Below, in pieces: positions 1 to 11,689 of a stretch of DNA of 64,000 nt. The notes beneath the pieces were generated by a model, which worked only from the letters and a program-made list of their open reading frames with translations, was not told the origin of the DNA and did not search any database. Both the position numbers and the translations under genes were made by a program. Numbering within the stretch: the stretch's first letter is position 1; every line of letters begins with the position of its first letter. The stretch is from positions 52,268,096-52,332,095 of the forward strand of contig QVOM02000119.1 of the NCBI GenBank assembly GCA_003586115.2, given 5' to 3'. The DNA is from Salvator merianae. Its lineage: Eukaryota > Chordata > Lepidosauria > Squamata > Teiidae.

Positions 1-2660
1 AAGTGTTAGAGTTGCACACCTGGGCAAAAAGAGCTGTGAGATTGGCATGATAATGCGGGTGCACAAATTGAATAATTAATTGAATCAATGCAAGTTGTTT
101 ATATGTTTCGGAAAGCCTGAAAGTTGTCCATTCTTTTGTCCCCCACCTGAACATCTGTCTCCATGTTCTGTTTTTGGGTATAAAAATGGTGCCCATTCTG
201 TGTTTTCCACTGGGGCCCATCACATCCTTTCTTCAGCAAGAACTGAATTTCACTTTTCTTTGATCCAAGAGCTGAACATCGTGTGTTTGGGTTCCAGAGA
301 GCTGTGGGCAAACCACTTTGCTGAGATCGCTTTGGTTACAAGGCCTGAACGTCCACTGTTCTGGGGCTTGTTGCATGCTAAAGAATGAAAATGGCTTGAT
401 TCCCCCCTTATACTATTGCTCCAGGGTCAGGTGTGTAATTAGAATTTCTTGAGGTCTTGCAGTGGCGGCATCCCTGAAGATAGGGAAAATCAATTAGTGT
501 ACTGAATTTCTGGATCCTTTACTTCATTTTACCAGTACCAAATAACAAAAAGTCCGCCAGAGTGCTGGTACTTTTACCTTCTCTTAAGCCTGTTGGTGAA
601 AGCCCATTGGCTTGTGTACATGTTTGTGTAAGTGAGATAATAGGTTTCATATTTTTACCTGCCCTGACTATACTGTCTTCCTGTGCATAAAGTCTGAAAC
701 AGTCATCAGAGATAATTGCCTTTCCATCTCTATGCTTAACCTATAAATTATACATTAAAGTGGTAATAACAATGCTCTTATGGATACCTCACCTGCTTAT
801 CGAAACGAAATGTACATTAAAATGTTCTATAGTTCCTGAAGGAAAATATGGCAGCCATACTAATGAGGATCTAGGAGAGCTACCAGAATAACACAAAAAG
901 ATATGGTTCTTCTATGTATAATCTTTCAGGTGATAAAGGAAATAGTCTTTGTCATTTTAAATCAGAAACAGGAAGATAATTTAAATTAGTTGGATAAGAT
1001 CATATGAATTATATGTTTGGCTTTGGGATGGTTTATTTCAGGCACCTAAAATTATATGTCGGAGGTTTAACTTCCTGAAAGGTCTTACATTTCAGGGAAG
1101 CCTAACTACATAATAAATTTTAGCCTTTGTTTTTGCCAAGTAATTTGCAGAAACCAATGCTATTTAATTATTCTTTGAGCTTATATATTACTAAAATGTA
1201 ATCTGAATATTGATTATTTTTATCATTGCATTTTTTTCTGCTAAAAGAGTTAAAAGACATTAACTTTGTCACCAAAAAGGCATTTTAATCAGTAAAGTCA
1301 GAAGAGTATCAGAAAGCAATTTTGTGGATTAGCAGTTCATTTTGAGCACTCTGTACTGCACAAACCGTTCCTAGTTTGGTTCAGTGCAAGCTGCTTCAAA
1401 CAAACTGACCTTTGTTTCATCCAAGGCCCAAGTGCTTCCAAATGTTTCAATCACAGAAGTTAATGGTGGATGAAATTGCCCCACCCTTCTTTTTTAACCA
1501 CCTCAAAACTGCCCTGTGGTGTTATGTGCAGTAATGACAGCAAAAGCCTGGAGGAAAAAAGCAGAAGAAACAGAAGAAGTACCTACAACCAGTGCATGTG
1601 GATTCATCTGGGTTCTTTAAGGAAAAAGGAAGGAAAAGAGTGTAACTGGTGGTGTTTGGGGACCTAAAATGCAATAAGTTTGAATGTAGAATTGCTATAT
1701 AATGTATAAATATTATGGCTTTAGTACTATTTTTTTTTCTGTTTTTATAATTAGCTGACTGTGACTTTTCTATTCACTGTTAATATCACTTTATACTTCA
1801 CTGGCTATAACTGTAATAGCATCTTTAAATGTAAGGCTGTTCTTCTTGCTCTATTTTCAATTATTTAAGATGCACATTCAATAAAATGTTTCATAAAGTT
1901 TTTGAACAAAATCATTTGCTATTTGCAATGGTTTCTTTACATGCCCTCTATGCATTATTTACTTGTTTCCTTTATGGAACATTTATGAGTGCAAATATAG
2001 CATGAAACATTGAATTAATTATAATAGGTTCTTTGTGATTTTGCATGCTTCTTTCATTGCAGCCAGAGTAAAAAACAAACACTATTGATGGAGATTTAAC
2101 AAAAAAAAAAAAAAAAAAAAAAAAAAGCAGAGAAAACAAGGTTTCTGTACTAAGGGGAAGAGTTTTTGCTGCTGAGGAAAGCAATTTAATTGATTTTACC
2201 AGATGATCTGAAATATTATATACTGTCAATAAAAGATGAATTGTTCTGTTGGCATAAATCAAACTACAATGTCCTTTGACATAATTCCTGAACTTGGATT
2301 TTGAATGGCATAAACGAACAGTCAGATTTTGTATCATTTCTTATTATACTTTTTCATTATAGAAAAAGGATTATAATTTTGCATTTATAGTGGAATGTCT
2401 CATGTCACAACAGACTAATGGTTCCCTTGTTCTTGAAGGCTTCTCAATGCACCAATATGAATTCCAATGATGCAATAGTATGTCATATCATTATCCTTTC
2501 TGGAATACAGTTTTGTTCAGCATACAATTCCCTCATGTAATGTGAGCCTTAAAACTTGCATTAACTTGATTTGGTCTCTGATACCATTGAATTATCCTGA
2601 TAGGTTGGGGCTCTGCAGTTCTCCTAATTTTAGTTATCCATACTTTACAATTACTTGCTA
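1..2660. other. Non-coding stretch, no repeat recognised
   Basis: AT-rich sequence without a credible gene, splice-bounded exon or recognisable transposon terminus. The short open frames here have no family resemblance. A run of A of about 26 bases at 2100-2126 is the only simple repeat of note. Ancient conserved non-coding elements could be present but cannot be seen from one sequence. Confidence 0.5.
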
Positions 2661-2704
2661 ACACTGGTTTAAATTATGTGGAAGTCTGTCAGAACCAAGC
2701 CATA

Positions 2705-3213
2705 GGCCACTGCTACACTTGCCAGTAGACTAGACCAGGAAGCAGTCTACAGGCCTCCCTTTCCACTCATTGGTGCACCCCTCCTAGTACACTCCATCCA
2801 CACAGGACAGACCATAGACCAGACTATGGTGATCTACAAGTAGACCTCTTTTTTGAGAACTACCAGCATACTTGGGACAATTTACTGGACCATGGAGGCA
2901 TGCAGACAGCATACCTTTGTGGACCCATTTCAGCATCACAACCAGACACACTCTAAAATGGGTCTCCTAGGATCTCTGAAGGCCATGAACTTTTGTTCTG
3001 GGCCTCACAGCATTTGGATCCCCCCAGTGCTGATTCTGAAGCTGGCATGAGCTTCAGAACCAGCATGGAGGCTGGTGCAGAACAGGCCATTCCAATGAGG
3101 ACAACTTTGTTCTGAACAAGGAGAAAACTGTTCCAACTTAGTACAGATTGTTTATTCCAGTACAGAGAAGCCCACCCTGTACTGGAATAGCACAGGTAAG
3201 TGCAAACGAGACC
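2705..3213. mobile_element. Family D MITE, 3-bp TSD
   Basis: Non-autonomous DNA transposon of about 509 bp. The left end reads GGCCACTGCTACACTTGCC and the right end GGTAAGTGCAAACGAGACC, imperfect inverted repeats of the GGCC..GCACTTACC type. It is flanked by ATA on both sides (2702-2704 and 3214-3216). The interior shares words such as CACACAGG, TAGACC and a 'CAGGAACTTT..TTC' block with the copies at 38771, 43765, 47610, 48611, 49464 and 62112. It has no coding capacity. PIF/Harbinger is inferred from TSD length and terminus. Confidence 0.72.
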
Positions 3214-3790
3214 ATAATGTTATATGGGAAACAACATAACTGAAATGGAAGATTTTCAGAATCAGTAATGTAAACTGACATTACTGTTGAGAGATATTCT
3301 GGAGTAAAAGTGCTTCCAGAATTATTCAGACAGAGGGCAACAACGTGAGGCAACTAGAGGCACTTACCTGTGAGGGTGCTTATTCCTACAGTGTTGTGGC
3401 ATGTACATCTGAATATTTCAATGGTGCAAAATACCTGGAGATATGCAATCATCACTCCACACCATTTTTGAGCCAGTTTGGTCCTGCACATGCATAGTGG
3501 GCATTCTCAAAGATGGTAATTGTGTGAGCAAGCTTCCAGAAAATGTAACTCCTTTCACTTTACAGATAAAACCTGGGGTGGGAGTTGATTTTCCCACAAT
3601 AACATTATTGTAGAATTTCACCCCAATATCCTAGGGCTATATTGGAATTGCCACAGACACATGTGACAGTCCCAACATGGTGCCAGGATAAACCTGGGTT
3701 TTACACCCTGCCTGTCTCACTAAACCATATCAGATACTTCAAATAGATTCTGTGCAATAGAAATTGCAGAGTAGAAGATATACAGTCTTA
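3214..3790. repeat. Weakly defined dispersed repeat
   Basis: The stretch around 3400-3680 shares phrases with 39668-40000, 5985-6130 and 50440-50560: an 'aatacctgga' block and a 'ggctatatt..attgccaca' block. This suggests another dispersed family whose ends I could not place. No gene is seen. Confidence 0.3.
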
Positions 3791-3805
3791 ACCATGTTTA
3801 CTTAG

Positions 3806-4225
3806 TTTTTTTAAAAAATATTTTATTATTTTCTATTGGTGTATATATAAATATTAAACTACAAAGCAAAACACAATACACTCAAACCAGAAAGAACAGA
3901 CAAAATAAAAACAAAACAAACAAAAAGCCACCCTATTCTAAGTGTCCCCTTCCACTTGGGCCCACGTACACTTTTCTCATTTAAAAATTGCATAATCTTA
4001 TAGGCCTTAAACATCAACGTTATGTTAACCATCTATTTAAAAATATCTTTTCAACCAAATCAATAAAAGATCTTCAATTCATCTATGTGTGGGTTCCAAA
4101 TTAATCTAAATTGTTGAATATTATTGATGCCTTCTAATCTTGAATATTTCACTGAAAGATATTCTTTCACCATAAGTCTCCATACTGCTTTATATCATTC
4201 TGTTTCAGTTAGATTCAAAGTATAT
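3806..4225 (-). mobile_element. 5'-truncated L1 LINE 3' end with 15-bp TSD
   Basis: A 420-bp insertion flanked by the identical 15-mer ACCATGTTTACTTAG at 3791-3805 and 4226-4240, the mark of target-primed reverse transcription. It starts on the plus strand with T-rich sequence, so the element lies on the minus strand with its A-rich 3' end at 3806. Translated on the minus strand, the distal part gives YKAVWRLMVKEYLS and later FRLIWNPHIDELKIFY followed by a stop, resembling the extreme C-terminus of L1 ORF2p. One internal stop precedes this. Only the 3' tip of the element is present, so it is dead. The intact TSD suggests a moderately recent insertion. Confidence 0.85.
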
Positions 4226-4240
4226 ACCATGTTTACTTAG

Positions 4241-6437
4241 TAATAAGTCCTATTGTGCTTAGTGCTTACTTCTCCAAAAGTGCAGATAGAATAGCAGCAC
4301 AAATGTATTTAATGAAATATTACAGAAAAACAAAAAAAAAAGTAATATTTTCAGTCTATTTTCTAAAAAATCTTATGCATGGGATTTACTGTTTCACAGC
4401 TGTTTATTTATTTTTATTTATTTTTTCTTTCTTGGTTAGTTACCCCCAGTAGTTTAGTTTGTCATTTTATTTGTGATACTATTATTTTCCCTTTTTTCAT
4501 TTGTATGACTTTTTTGCTTTATTATATAATTTACCATTGCATTGCTTGTTGATCCAGTTCAATTATTTTTCTAGGTGTGTACCTTCATTTGTGTTCTTTC
4601 AGTGGGGCAAAGGTAGCAGAAGTACAATAGCCCTGCAGTTGAAAACCTTATTTTTGGCATGCTAAATAATTGTACTACATGTACTTTAGAAGGATGAATG
4701 CAAGACTTTTATCAGCAGACTCTTTAAACTATCCACATGAAAGCACAACGTTTTGTATCATTCTGCATCTTGATTTTTCCTCATCTTGTTAAGGAACAAG
4801 TTGCACATTTTTTGTCAGAGGAGCTCGTGTTCACACCTGGATTATTTTAAATAATTACTGCAGGATCTTATACAAATCAGATTTTTTTTTAAAAAAAAAA
4901 AATCTGTCAATAGCTCTCAGAGTTTCACCTTTTGTTTTGCATATTTAATTAGATGCACCAGCTGAGGGGATCAGCTTAGAACAGGCTGATTGCTCTGCTT
5001 AGTATTTCCACATCAATTGCCGGCAAAGCCAGTACAGAACCTATTTGTGTACATCTAACCACCAGTCCTTAGGTCTCACTGGCAGCCATTGCTACCACTG
5101 GTAACTCTGGAAACAAGTACGGTTATGGTGTTTATAGAACTTACATGATCCTCATTTTGTCATTGGTTTAGAGAAGAAAGAAGTGTACTTATTATCTGCA
5201 GTGTTTCTGTCACCCTGAAGGGAAACAGCATGGAATTAGCCTAATTTGAACTTAATAAATCAAATTAGAAAACAATATATTGATTTCAGTATACTTTGGA
5301 TTCTGTTACCTTGCTGTCTCTTAATAGAGTTGTACTTCATCATGATCATCAAAATCTGATCTTTAGTGGCTCTCATACCGTAGCATTTTTCAGACTATTG
5401 TTTTCTTTCATGCAAGCTTGGCATATCTACAGAGAATCTGATAGTGTGGGCATATAAACTGCCAACTGCATTTAATGGAGAAGGGGAACATCAGTTGTTA
5501 ATTTGCCAGGAGGAAGCCTTAATTGAACAACCGTTAATGCACACATGAGCAGAACAAGTGTCTCCTGTGCTATAAACATCTTAATGAGAAGAACAACTGA
5601 ACAAACATCTGTAAAGAATAAATATCATGAAAAGTCTGTTGAATACTAGTAGGAACTGGGGAGTAGGGGAGAGAATAATGCAGTTTTTCTTAGCAATCCT
5701 GCTCTGCTAATTGGTCCCAAGTGGCTAAAAGAGATATTGACTTTGCTAAGATTAGACCAGAGATAGGCAGAGTATGCACGGGCCAGACTGCAAAATTCAT
5801 ACCTTTGAATTTCACAAAATTTAGCTGAATTTAACTTTCTTTGAATGAAAGCTCATATCTGGAACAGAGTCCAGATCTCTTTAAACCTGATTTGCTTCTG
5901 TCTCCAATCTACTTGTCCTCACCTCCCCAGTTAGGTATAAACAAACATGAACTGAAATCATAAAAACCCTTAACAGATGGGGGAAATATTGTGCCAATAT
6001 GGCTGTGCAGGGGTGGGATTACCACACGTATCTGCGACAGACCCACCTAGGCAATAAGCTAATATTTTGGAAGGGCTTTTCTCTAAAATATCACTTGCTG
6101 CCGCAATATTTGGTCAGCATCTGGACCTGGCCATAGACCCAGTGAAATTATGCAAAATAATCCAATTTTAAAATATTAGAAAAAATGTAATTTTTAAATA
6201 AACATCTGCAGATAGCTCAGAGAATGAAAGAGAGTCCAGTGTTTTTGCCTTTGGGATGTTGATTTGTTAAGTGTGGCAGCATTCACACCTATGATGGTGG
6301 ATGCCCCCAGGAAGCCCTAGGCATGCAGCAAACATCTGGGGTGCCTGTCACTAAGAAGGGTGCTGAAAGACCCACAAGTACCCTCCACTGTGCCCTTGCT
6401 TACAGCAGGGAAGAATTACATTATGATATACTTACTG
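4241..6437. other. Non-coding stretch, no element delimited
   Basis: AT-rich, with no credible gene. A weak repeat phrase at 5985-6130 is shared with the poorly defined family at 3400 and 39700. A T8/A11 run lies near 4882-4901. Nothing else could be assigned. Confidence 0.45.
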
Positions 6438-6649
6438 CAGTGGCAGCCGGTGGCTTTAAGCCTGGGTGTTCATGCCCCGCGCGAAGCATGCCATAGCTGT
6501 TTGTGGGGCCTCCGGGCCTCCGTATTGCCTCAGCAGGTTTCTAGGCTACCTGCTGAGGCATTCTGGGGCCCCAGAGGCCCTGCAAACAGCCATGACATGC
6601 TTCGCACGGGGCCACAAACACCTGGGCTTAAAGCCGCTGGCTGCCACTG
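6438..6649. mobile_element. Hairpin hAT MITE, perfect 8-bp TSD
   Basis: A 212-bp element starting CAGTGGCAGCCGGTGGC and ending with its near inverse, GCCGCTGGCTGCCACTG. It is flanked by the identical octamer ACTTACTG at 6430-6437 and 6650-6657. Eight-base duplications and CAGTGG termini are typical of hAT transposons. The two halves are inverted along most of the length (for example GGCTTTAAGCC.GGGTG against CACC.GGGCTTAAAGCC), so a transcript would fold into a long hairpin. The open frames that cross it are incidental. It is GC-rich compared with its surroundings. Confidence 0.9.
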
Positions 6650-6657
6650 ACTTACTG

Positions 6658-7849
6658 ATATATTTTAATTGTATGTAATTTATGCATTTTTATTGGCTTT
6701 TGGCTGTAATAATAAAAACTACTAACTACTCTGAGCATGTGTCAGACCTCCTGTCCTCAGCTCCTTTTGTCAGCACTGTGTAGACACACAGGAGCAGTGA
6801 GAATGATTCATGCACCTGCTCTGCACAGGCATCATGCCAGCAAAAGCCCATTCTGGCACATGCAGGTTCCTTTGTCTTTGGAGCCAACAATTCAGCTCCA
6901 GAGTGGTGTTATTATGCCATCAAACTATGGACGTAGCCTCTGATCAGACATGAATTTAATTCTATCTGCAATTTGGAACTATATCTGCAAATTGCATTTT
7001 AATTATTTTCTGGCTGACATCCCTTAAATCAGTACATTTAAAAGAATTGAAATCAATAATATATCCCACAAGTAAGCAACCCTTTCTGAATGCCAGTTTG
7101 ATCAATTTTCAGAAACAGTACTCAGCTATACAGCTGCTAAGTGCCATAAGGACTGCTTCCATTCTTCTTCAACACAGAAGAGTTATGAAGTGCAGAGCTT
7201 CCTGTGTAGTGTAAAGACAAATGATTTTTGAAACAATTTTGGAAGTTACTGCATATCGATTTCTGAATAGTTTTATTTACACTGTACACTGCACAGGAAA
7301 AAGAAACTTTTTATCATTGTGAATCAGCGAGTCTGTTTTATTCGTTTGAATACATTAGCCCCAAAGGAAACAATATAACACCCCTCTGTCTCTCTCTGCC
7401 AGGGGTAGCTATTTAAAAATTAATTTTCCACGCAAACTGTTCTTGAGGGCTGACTATACATTAAAACAAACATTAAAAAAATTAACCTACTTTTTTCTAC
7501 CTTTATATCCCCCCTTATATTCACAAAAGTGGATGTATCACAAAAGTTATGCTTGTTTGAAAGCAATGGAGCTTACTTCCATATAAATTAAGGAAATGGT
7601 AAAAATAGATGCTGAAAACAAAAATGCTCCTTCGGATGCAAACAGAAGTCTAGGTTTGCACTCCCAAGGATTTCAGAACTGAAGTATTTATCTGCAGTGA
7701 CATGAAAGCAGAGGAAATAAACTGGGAGGAAGAATATAGCAGGAAATTTCAATAACAACCTATTTATCTTTGCTTCAATAACAGAAGAATAAGCTAAGTA
7801 TTCAAAATAAACACAGGTTTTCTTGGCCAAGTACCACTAAAATAGAGGT
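6658..7849. other. Non-coding stretch, nothing assigned
   Basis: AT-rich sequence with no recognisable gene or element terminus. The open frames here have no family resemblance. Confidence 0.4.
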
Positions 7850-8225
7850 TGTACAGGGGAAATTGTACAGGGAGACATTCCCAGCAGATTGTGCATACTT
7901 GTATAATTGTAACCTGGATCACCTACTGTTTCAACACTGACAGACTTTATCCTTATACTCAGTTGACGCAGATGCTTCTATTGATCCAAAACACAGCAGC
8001 TCATGTGCTAACGCATCACAGTAAATGGGACAAAGTGAAACTTCTGCTTTTGTCATTGGATTGGTTATTAGTCTGCTTCTGAGCCCAGTTTAAAGTGTTG
8101 GTATTAACTTATGAAGCCCTACAGGGTTCAGCACCTGGGCTTATCTGAGCCCTTTGTTCCTGCCCAGTTAGTATCTATTGAGTATGCTTGAATCATTCAT
8201 TACATCTTAAAGGCAGGTCCTATCT
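7850..8225 (+). pseudogene. L2/CR1-like LINE, C-terminal RT region remnant
   Basis: Plus-strand remnant of the region after the reverse transcriptase core. The reading LLIQNTAAHVLT followed by LLLLSLDWLLV, a stop, then AQFKVLVLTYEALQG matches the order of LQRTVDRLLTGA, LEELHWLPI and AQFKLAVLTYKALNG in the better copy at 17565-18500. It is strongly decayed, with frameshifts and stops. It appears to continue at 8740-8870 and 9600-9755, with other elements inserted between. Confidence 0.75.
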
Positions 8226-8739
8226 TCAGCTGGATTGAGCAATCTGGCTCAAGCTCAGAGTGGCAATTTGTGGCATGGACCAAGGGCTGTCTGAATTGCA
8301 GAAGCTCAGTCCAATATCAGCTTGGGAATCTGGGGATAATGTTTGCCAGCTGGGGCTTTTTAGCTGGGTGCATAGAAGTGGTGCACTTTCAGACCCACTT
8401 CTGGAAGCAAAATGGTGCAGGACTCCTTCTGCCCGATAGACCAGCCCAATAGTTTGTTGCCATTGGCACATGAGCACTCATTTGGTCTATCTCTAGGGAA
8501 TGTCTGGGGGTCAGCTTCAAAGAGATATCCTGTTGGAGTGAGCTCTGGCACCATTTTCTCACCAGGGCTCACTCCAACTCCAAATGCCATGTGGATGTGG
8601 TGTTCTACCAGTAGGCATAGTCCTCTGGTAGACAAGTCTGTGATGCAGATGTGGCATTTCTTGGGGGCTACTGTCCTGCTCCAGCAGTTCAGTGCAGATC
8701 CTGCCCCGCATTTTGGCCTACAATAGGTAAAAGAAGCCA
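8226..8739. repeat. Probable MITE inserted in LINE remnant
   Basis: This block separates two collinear LINE pieces and resembles part of the 11690-12200 element (shared phrases near 'ccatgtggatgtggtgttctacc' and 'tcctctggtagaca'). It contains short internal inverted repeats such as GGAGTGAGC..GCTCACTCC near 8556-8578. I could not fix its ends or a TSD. Confidence 0.4.
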
Positions 8740-8870
8740 AGGGCAGAAAAAGAGCCTTCTCAATTGTAACCCTCTTTCTCTGGACCTCACTTCCAAATGA
8801 GGCCTGAAAAGCTCACTCACTTCTGATGTTTAAATACTCTAGAAACAAATCTTTGCACCTGTGGCTTTGG
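8740..8870 (+). pseudogene. LINE ORF C-terminal tip, continuation
   Basis: Reads AFSIVTLFLWTSLPNEA on the plus strand, parallel to AFSVAAP then LWNSLPMEA in the copy at 17.6-18.3 kb. This is probably the same LINE as 7850-8225, interrupted by the preceding block. It is degenerate and non-functional. Confidence 0.6.
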
Positions 8871-8908
8871 TGATGATTGATGATTGCAATTATACAGATG
8901 TTTTCTTC

Positions 8909-9215
8909 TAGAGATGCACCAAACCAGTTCAAACATGAATTGGTTAAATTCAAACTGGGGGTGTTTGACCAATGTGAATTCAAGCTGAACTACCCTATGT
9001 TTGGGGGTGTCAGACTGAATCAAACCAAACCAGGGGGGTTCAGTAGAACCAATCAAACACCGCTTTTCAAATCAAACCAGTTTGTGTTTGATGTTATTTT
9101 TTTCCTTTAAAAGGGCATTTTTAAAGAAAAAAGAGGTTTTTTGTTTTGAATGGGTTCAATGCTTAATCAAATCTTTTTGGAGCTGCAACAGAACCCTCCC
9201 CTAGGCACATGAGTG
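8909..9215. mobile_element. AT-rich hAT MITE, partial copy
   Basis: Begins TAGAGATGCACCAAACCAG, close to the TAGGGATGTGCA terminus of the family at 22471 and 33103, and holds the family's 'ttcaaa..gttc' pattern, with short internal inverted repeats. A matching right terminus was not found before the next copy starts at 9221, so the end given is approximate. Confidence 0.45.
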
Positions 9216-9220
9216 AAGAC

Positions 9221-9575
9221 TAGAGATGTGAACAAAAAAATCACATGTTCATTTGGCCATTGGAGCAAAACTCTGTTTATTTGTTTCATTGTTGAAAAGC
9301 TTAATAAAAAAACAGGTTTTTGCTTTAGTTTTCACACTTTTTTACACCATAAAATACCATTTTTTCCTAATAAAAAAGCCCCTTTAATTGGCAAAACACA
9401 GCAAAAGTGCAAATGTTCAATTGAATATTTCATCTTCGCAAGCAGGAGACTGCTTTGTTTTGACTGAAGTTTTGGATGTGCAAAAAAATACATTTTCATT
9501 TTGAAGCAAATACCCGCAAATTTATTTTTTTTAAAATCAAATTTGTGAATGTGAGCTGAATTTTGCACATCTCTA
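9221..9575. mobile_element. AT-rich hAT MITE (TAGAGATGTG family)
   Basis: A 355-bp element starting TAGAGATGTGAACAAA and ending TTTTGCACATCTCTA, imperfect inverted repeats. Flanking octamers (gtgaagac and gataaaac) match at only five of eight positions, so the TSD is decayed. The family is established by better copies at 22471-22806 and 33103-33393. No coding capacity. Confidence 0.7.
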
Positions 9576-9599
9576 GATAAAACTATCTCTGATTTAGTT

Positions 9600-9755
9600 T
9601 TTGCTTTATGTTATAATGCTTGTACGGCATTGATAGTACTATTATATTGTTATGTTTTGTTTTTATAAAGTGATTCAAGTTTTCCTTTTCCTTTGTTAAA
9701 TGCCTTGGACAATATTTGAAAAGGCAGTATGTAAATAAAGTGACTAGCTGACTAT
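9600..9755 (+). repeat. LINE 3' UTR end, plus strand
   Basis: Ends in GGCAGTATGTAAATAAAG after a T-rich stretch and 'gccttggacaatatttgaaaa'. This parallels the 3' end at 18430-18500 ('gccttgagtc..aaggcgggatataaataaa'). It is probably the 3' end of the LINE whose coding remnant lies at 7850-8870. Confidence 0.6.
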
Positions 9756-9789
9756 CAAGGATGGGCTTAGATTACCTAATTAGGCAAAG

Positions 9790-10450
9790 ATGACAATAAG
9801 CATTCTTGACCACCACTACCACCTAATCTCCCAAAGACAGGGATGAATCCAGGAATATTCTAAAATCTCTTACCTATTCCTTCCAGGAGAGTCCAACCTT
9901 GTCCAGAACAGGATGTTACTTCACTTCCTTGATTCATGCATACATAAATTTATTACAGTCAAAAGACTCAAAAACTTCCTTGATTCAATAACTGAGAACA
10001 AGTTTTATTTCTGTTTCATTTGGGTTGAGCTGGTTGGCACTATATTCCAAACCAGGTGACCATTCTCAAAAGTTTTATATAGATATTAAAAAGCATGGGA
10101 GACAAATTCAGTCCATGAGGGACTCTACAAGTGGGTTCCCAGGCTAGAGAACAAAAATGCACCAAGCATACTCTTTGGAATCTGCCTTGGATATATGATT
10201 GGAGTCATTGCAAAGTAATGCCTCTGATTCTTAAACCCTAAGCTGGCTGTTCAAAAGGATGCCTTGGTCAACAGTATCAAAAGCCACAGATAGGTCAAGC
10301 AACACTAATAGAGTAACACAGTCCCTGTCCCTCTCCCACCATAGGTCAGGGTGACCAAGGCAGTCTCATTACCATGTTCAATTATTGTCTAAAACCAAAG
10401 ATAATCAAAATACTCCTGTGAAATTTCTCATGACTTGTTCTGTCTTAAAT
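9790..10450 (-). pseudogene. L2/CR1-like LINE reverse transcriptase core remnant
   Basis: Read on the minus strand, 10261-10310 gives VLLDLSVAFDTVDQGILL, an unmistakable RT block of the L2/CR1/Jockey type (family form DLSAAFDTVDH.ILL). Just upstream TALVTL is also in frame, as in the family. A stop follows soon after (NSQLRV then stop), so it is a pseudogene. It lies opposite in orientation to the LINE ending at 9755. A 37-bp insertion with a 14-bp duplication sits inside it at 9937-9973. Confidence 0.85.
9937..9973. mobile_element. 37-bp insertion with 14-bp TSD
   Basis: The 14-mer ACTTCCTTGATTCA occurs at 9923-9936 and 9974-9987, bracketing 37 bp ending in 'gtcaaaagactcaaaa'. The structure fits a very short retroposed LINE or SINE tail inserted in an older LINE. 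The source family is not certain. Confidence 0.6.
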
Positions 10451-11689
10451 TTTGAGCTTGTAGAATAGGTTACAAGGCTGAGCATGCTGTCCCTAATTTT
10501 CCACTTTGGGAGTCATTAATTTGGATGATATGACAGTGCAGTATTAATCAAAAAAGCCTAATAATTACAGAAAGGCACTAGTTATTCATGGAGAACAAGG
10601 TAAATAGCTATGCAACACTGCTAAAAAATGTACTGGTGCAATCAGAAGTCTAATTTGTATGTTGGCAAAAATAAATAAATAGAGTAGCAAATAATTACAC
10701 AAATACTTTTAACAAATATAAAAATATTTTCACAAACGTGTATAAAAATGAAATAGGGCATGTTCATTTTACAGGTGAAGTTAGAAAAACAAATCAAGTT
10801 CACTTTATGCGACTGTGGGGGTGGGAGTTTTTGAAAAATGGTTCCCTAACACATAACCCTTGGCACGTTCCCCATTAATGTCAGTCATGCCAAGGGTGCT
10901 TGCCAGCTCTTCACAGAATCTAGAGTTGTATCAGAGGCAAGAGAAAAGGCTGGCTAACTAGTCTGGAAGAAACATTTCAAAGTGTGAACCCAATTAACCT
11001 ACCTTCATATTAATTCTCAAGTTCTTTCAGCAAGCTTGTTATTCGTTGAAAATATAGCTATGTCTTGACAACATTACAGCAATTTGAGGTTTGCTGGATC
11101 ATAATACATCTTAACTTCTCAATAAAATCACTGATAGGATATTCCCTTCCCCACTTAAGAATGAGAGAAATGGGACAGAGAAGACGGCAATATATATGTA
11201 CTTTGAAATTTGTCTTATATTCCTTCATTTGCTTGGACATTAATGGTGTTTTAATTTGTTGTTGAAGTTTTATACTTCATTACATGTCTGTGCCAATAGT
11301 TATGGCCTATATTGATTTTCTGTCTTTTTAAGGTATTCAGGAGCTCTGCAAGAGTTGTCTGTACTGAATTGTTTTTCTTACACAACAATGACATTGTTAA
11401 TCTAGGGAAAATGAGGTAGAAACCATTTCAATGTTCAGTTCATTTTGCATATTATCTTCACCCCTTCAGAAGTAATTAGACTTGAGTAAAGGAGGATCCC
11501 CCTCTTCTTCCTTTCCTCCCAGAAAAAAAGGTTTAGAAATGTGCTTAGTCTTTACACACATCCATAGAGCAGGTTTCCTCTGCCAGTTTACAGTAGAACT
11601 CTCTGGTCATGAAAGGGATAGAAGTAAAAGAATAAATAGATATGGTGGTAATAGTAGAAATATATATATATCCTACAAAAGACACAGGC
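10451..11689. other. Non-coding stretch, nothing assigned
   Basis: AT-rich. I see no gene or transposon terminus. Confidence 0.4.

Noticed and set aside
3190..3205. GTAAGT splice donor in 'cacaggtaagtgc'
   Set aside because: It is part of the family D MITE terminus (GGTAAGTGCA), which recurs in other copies such as 44276.
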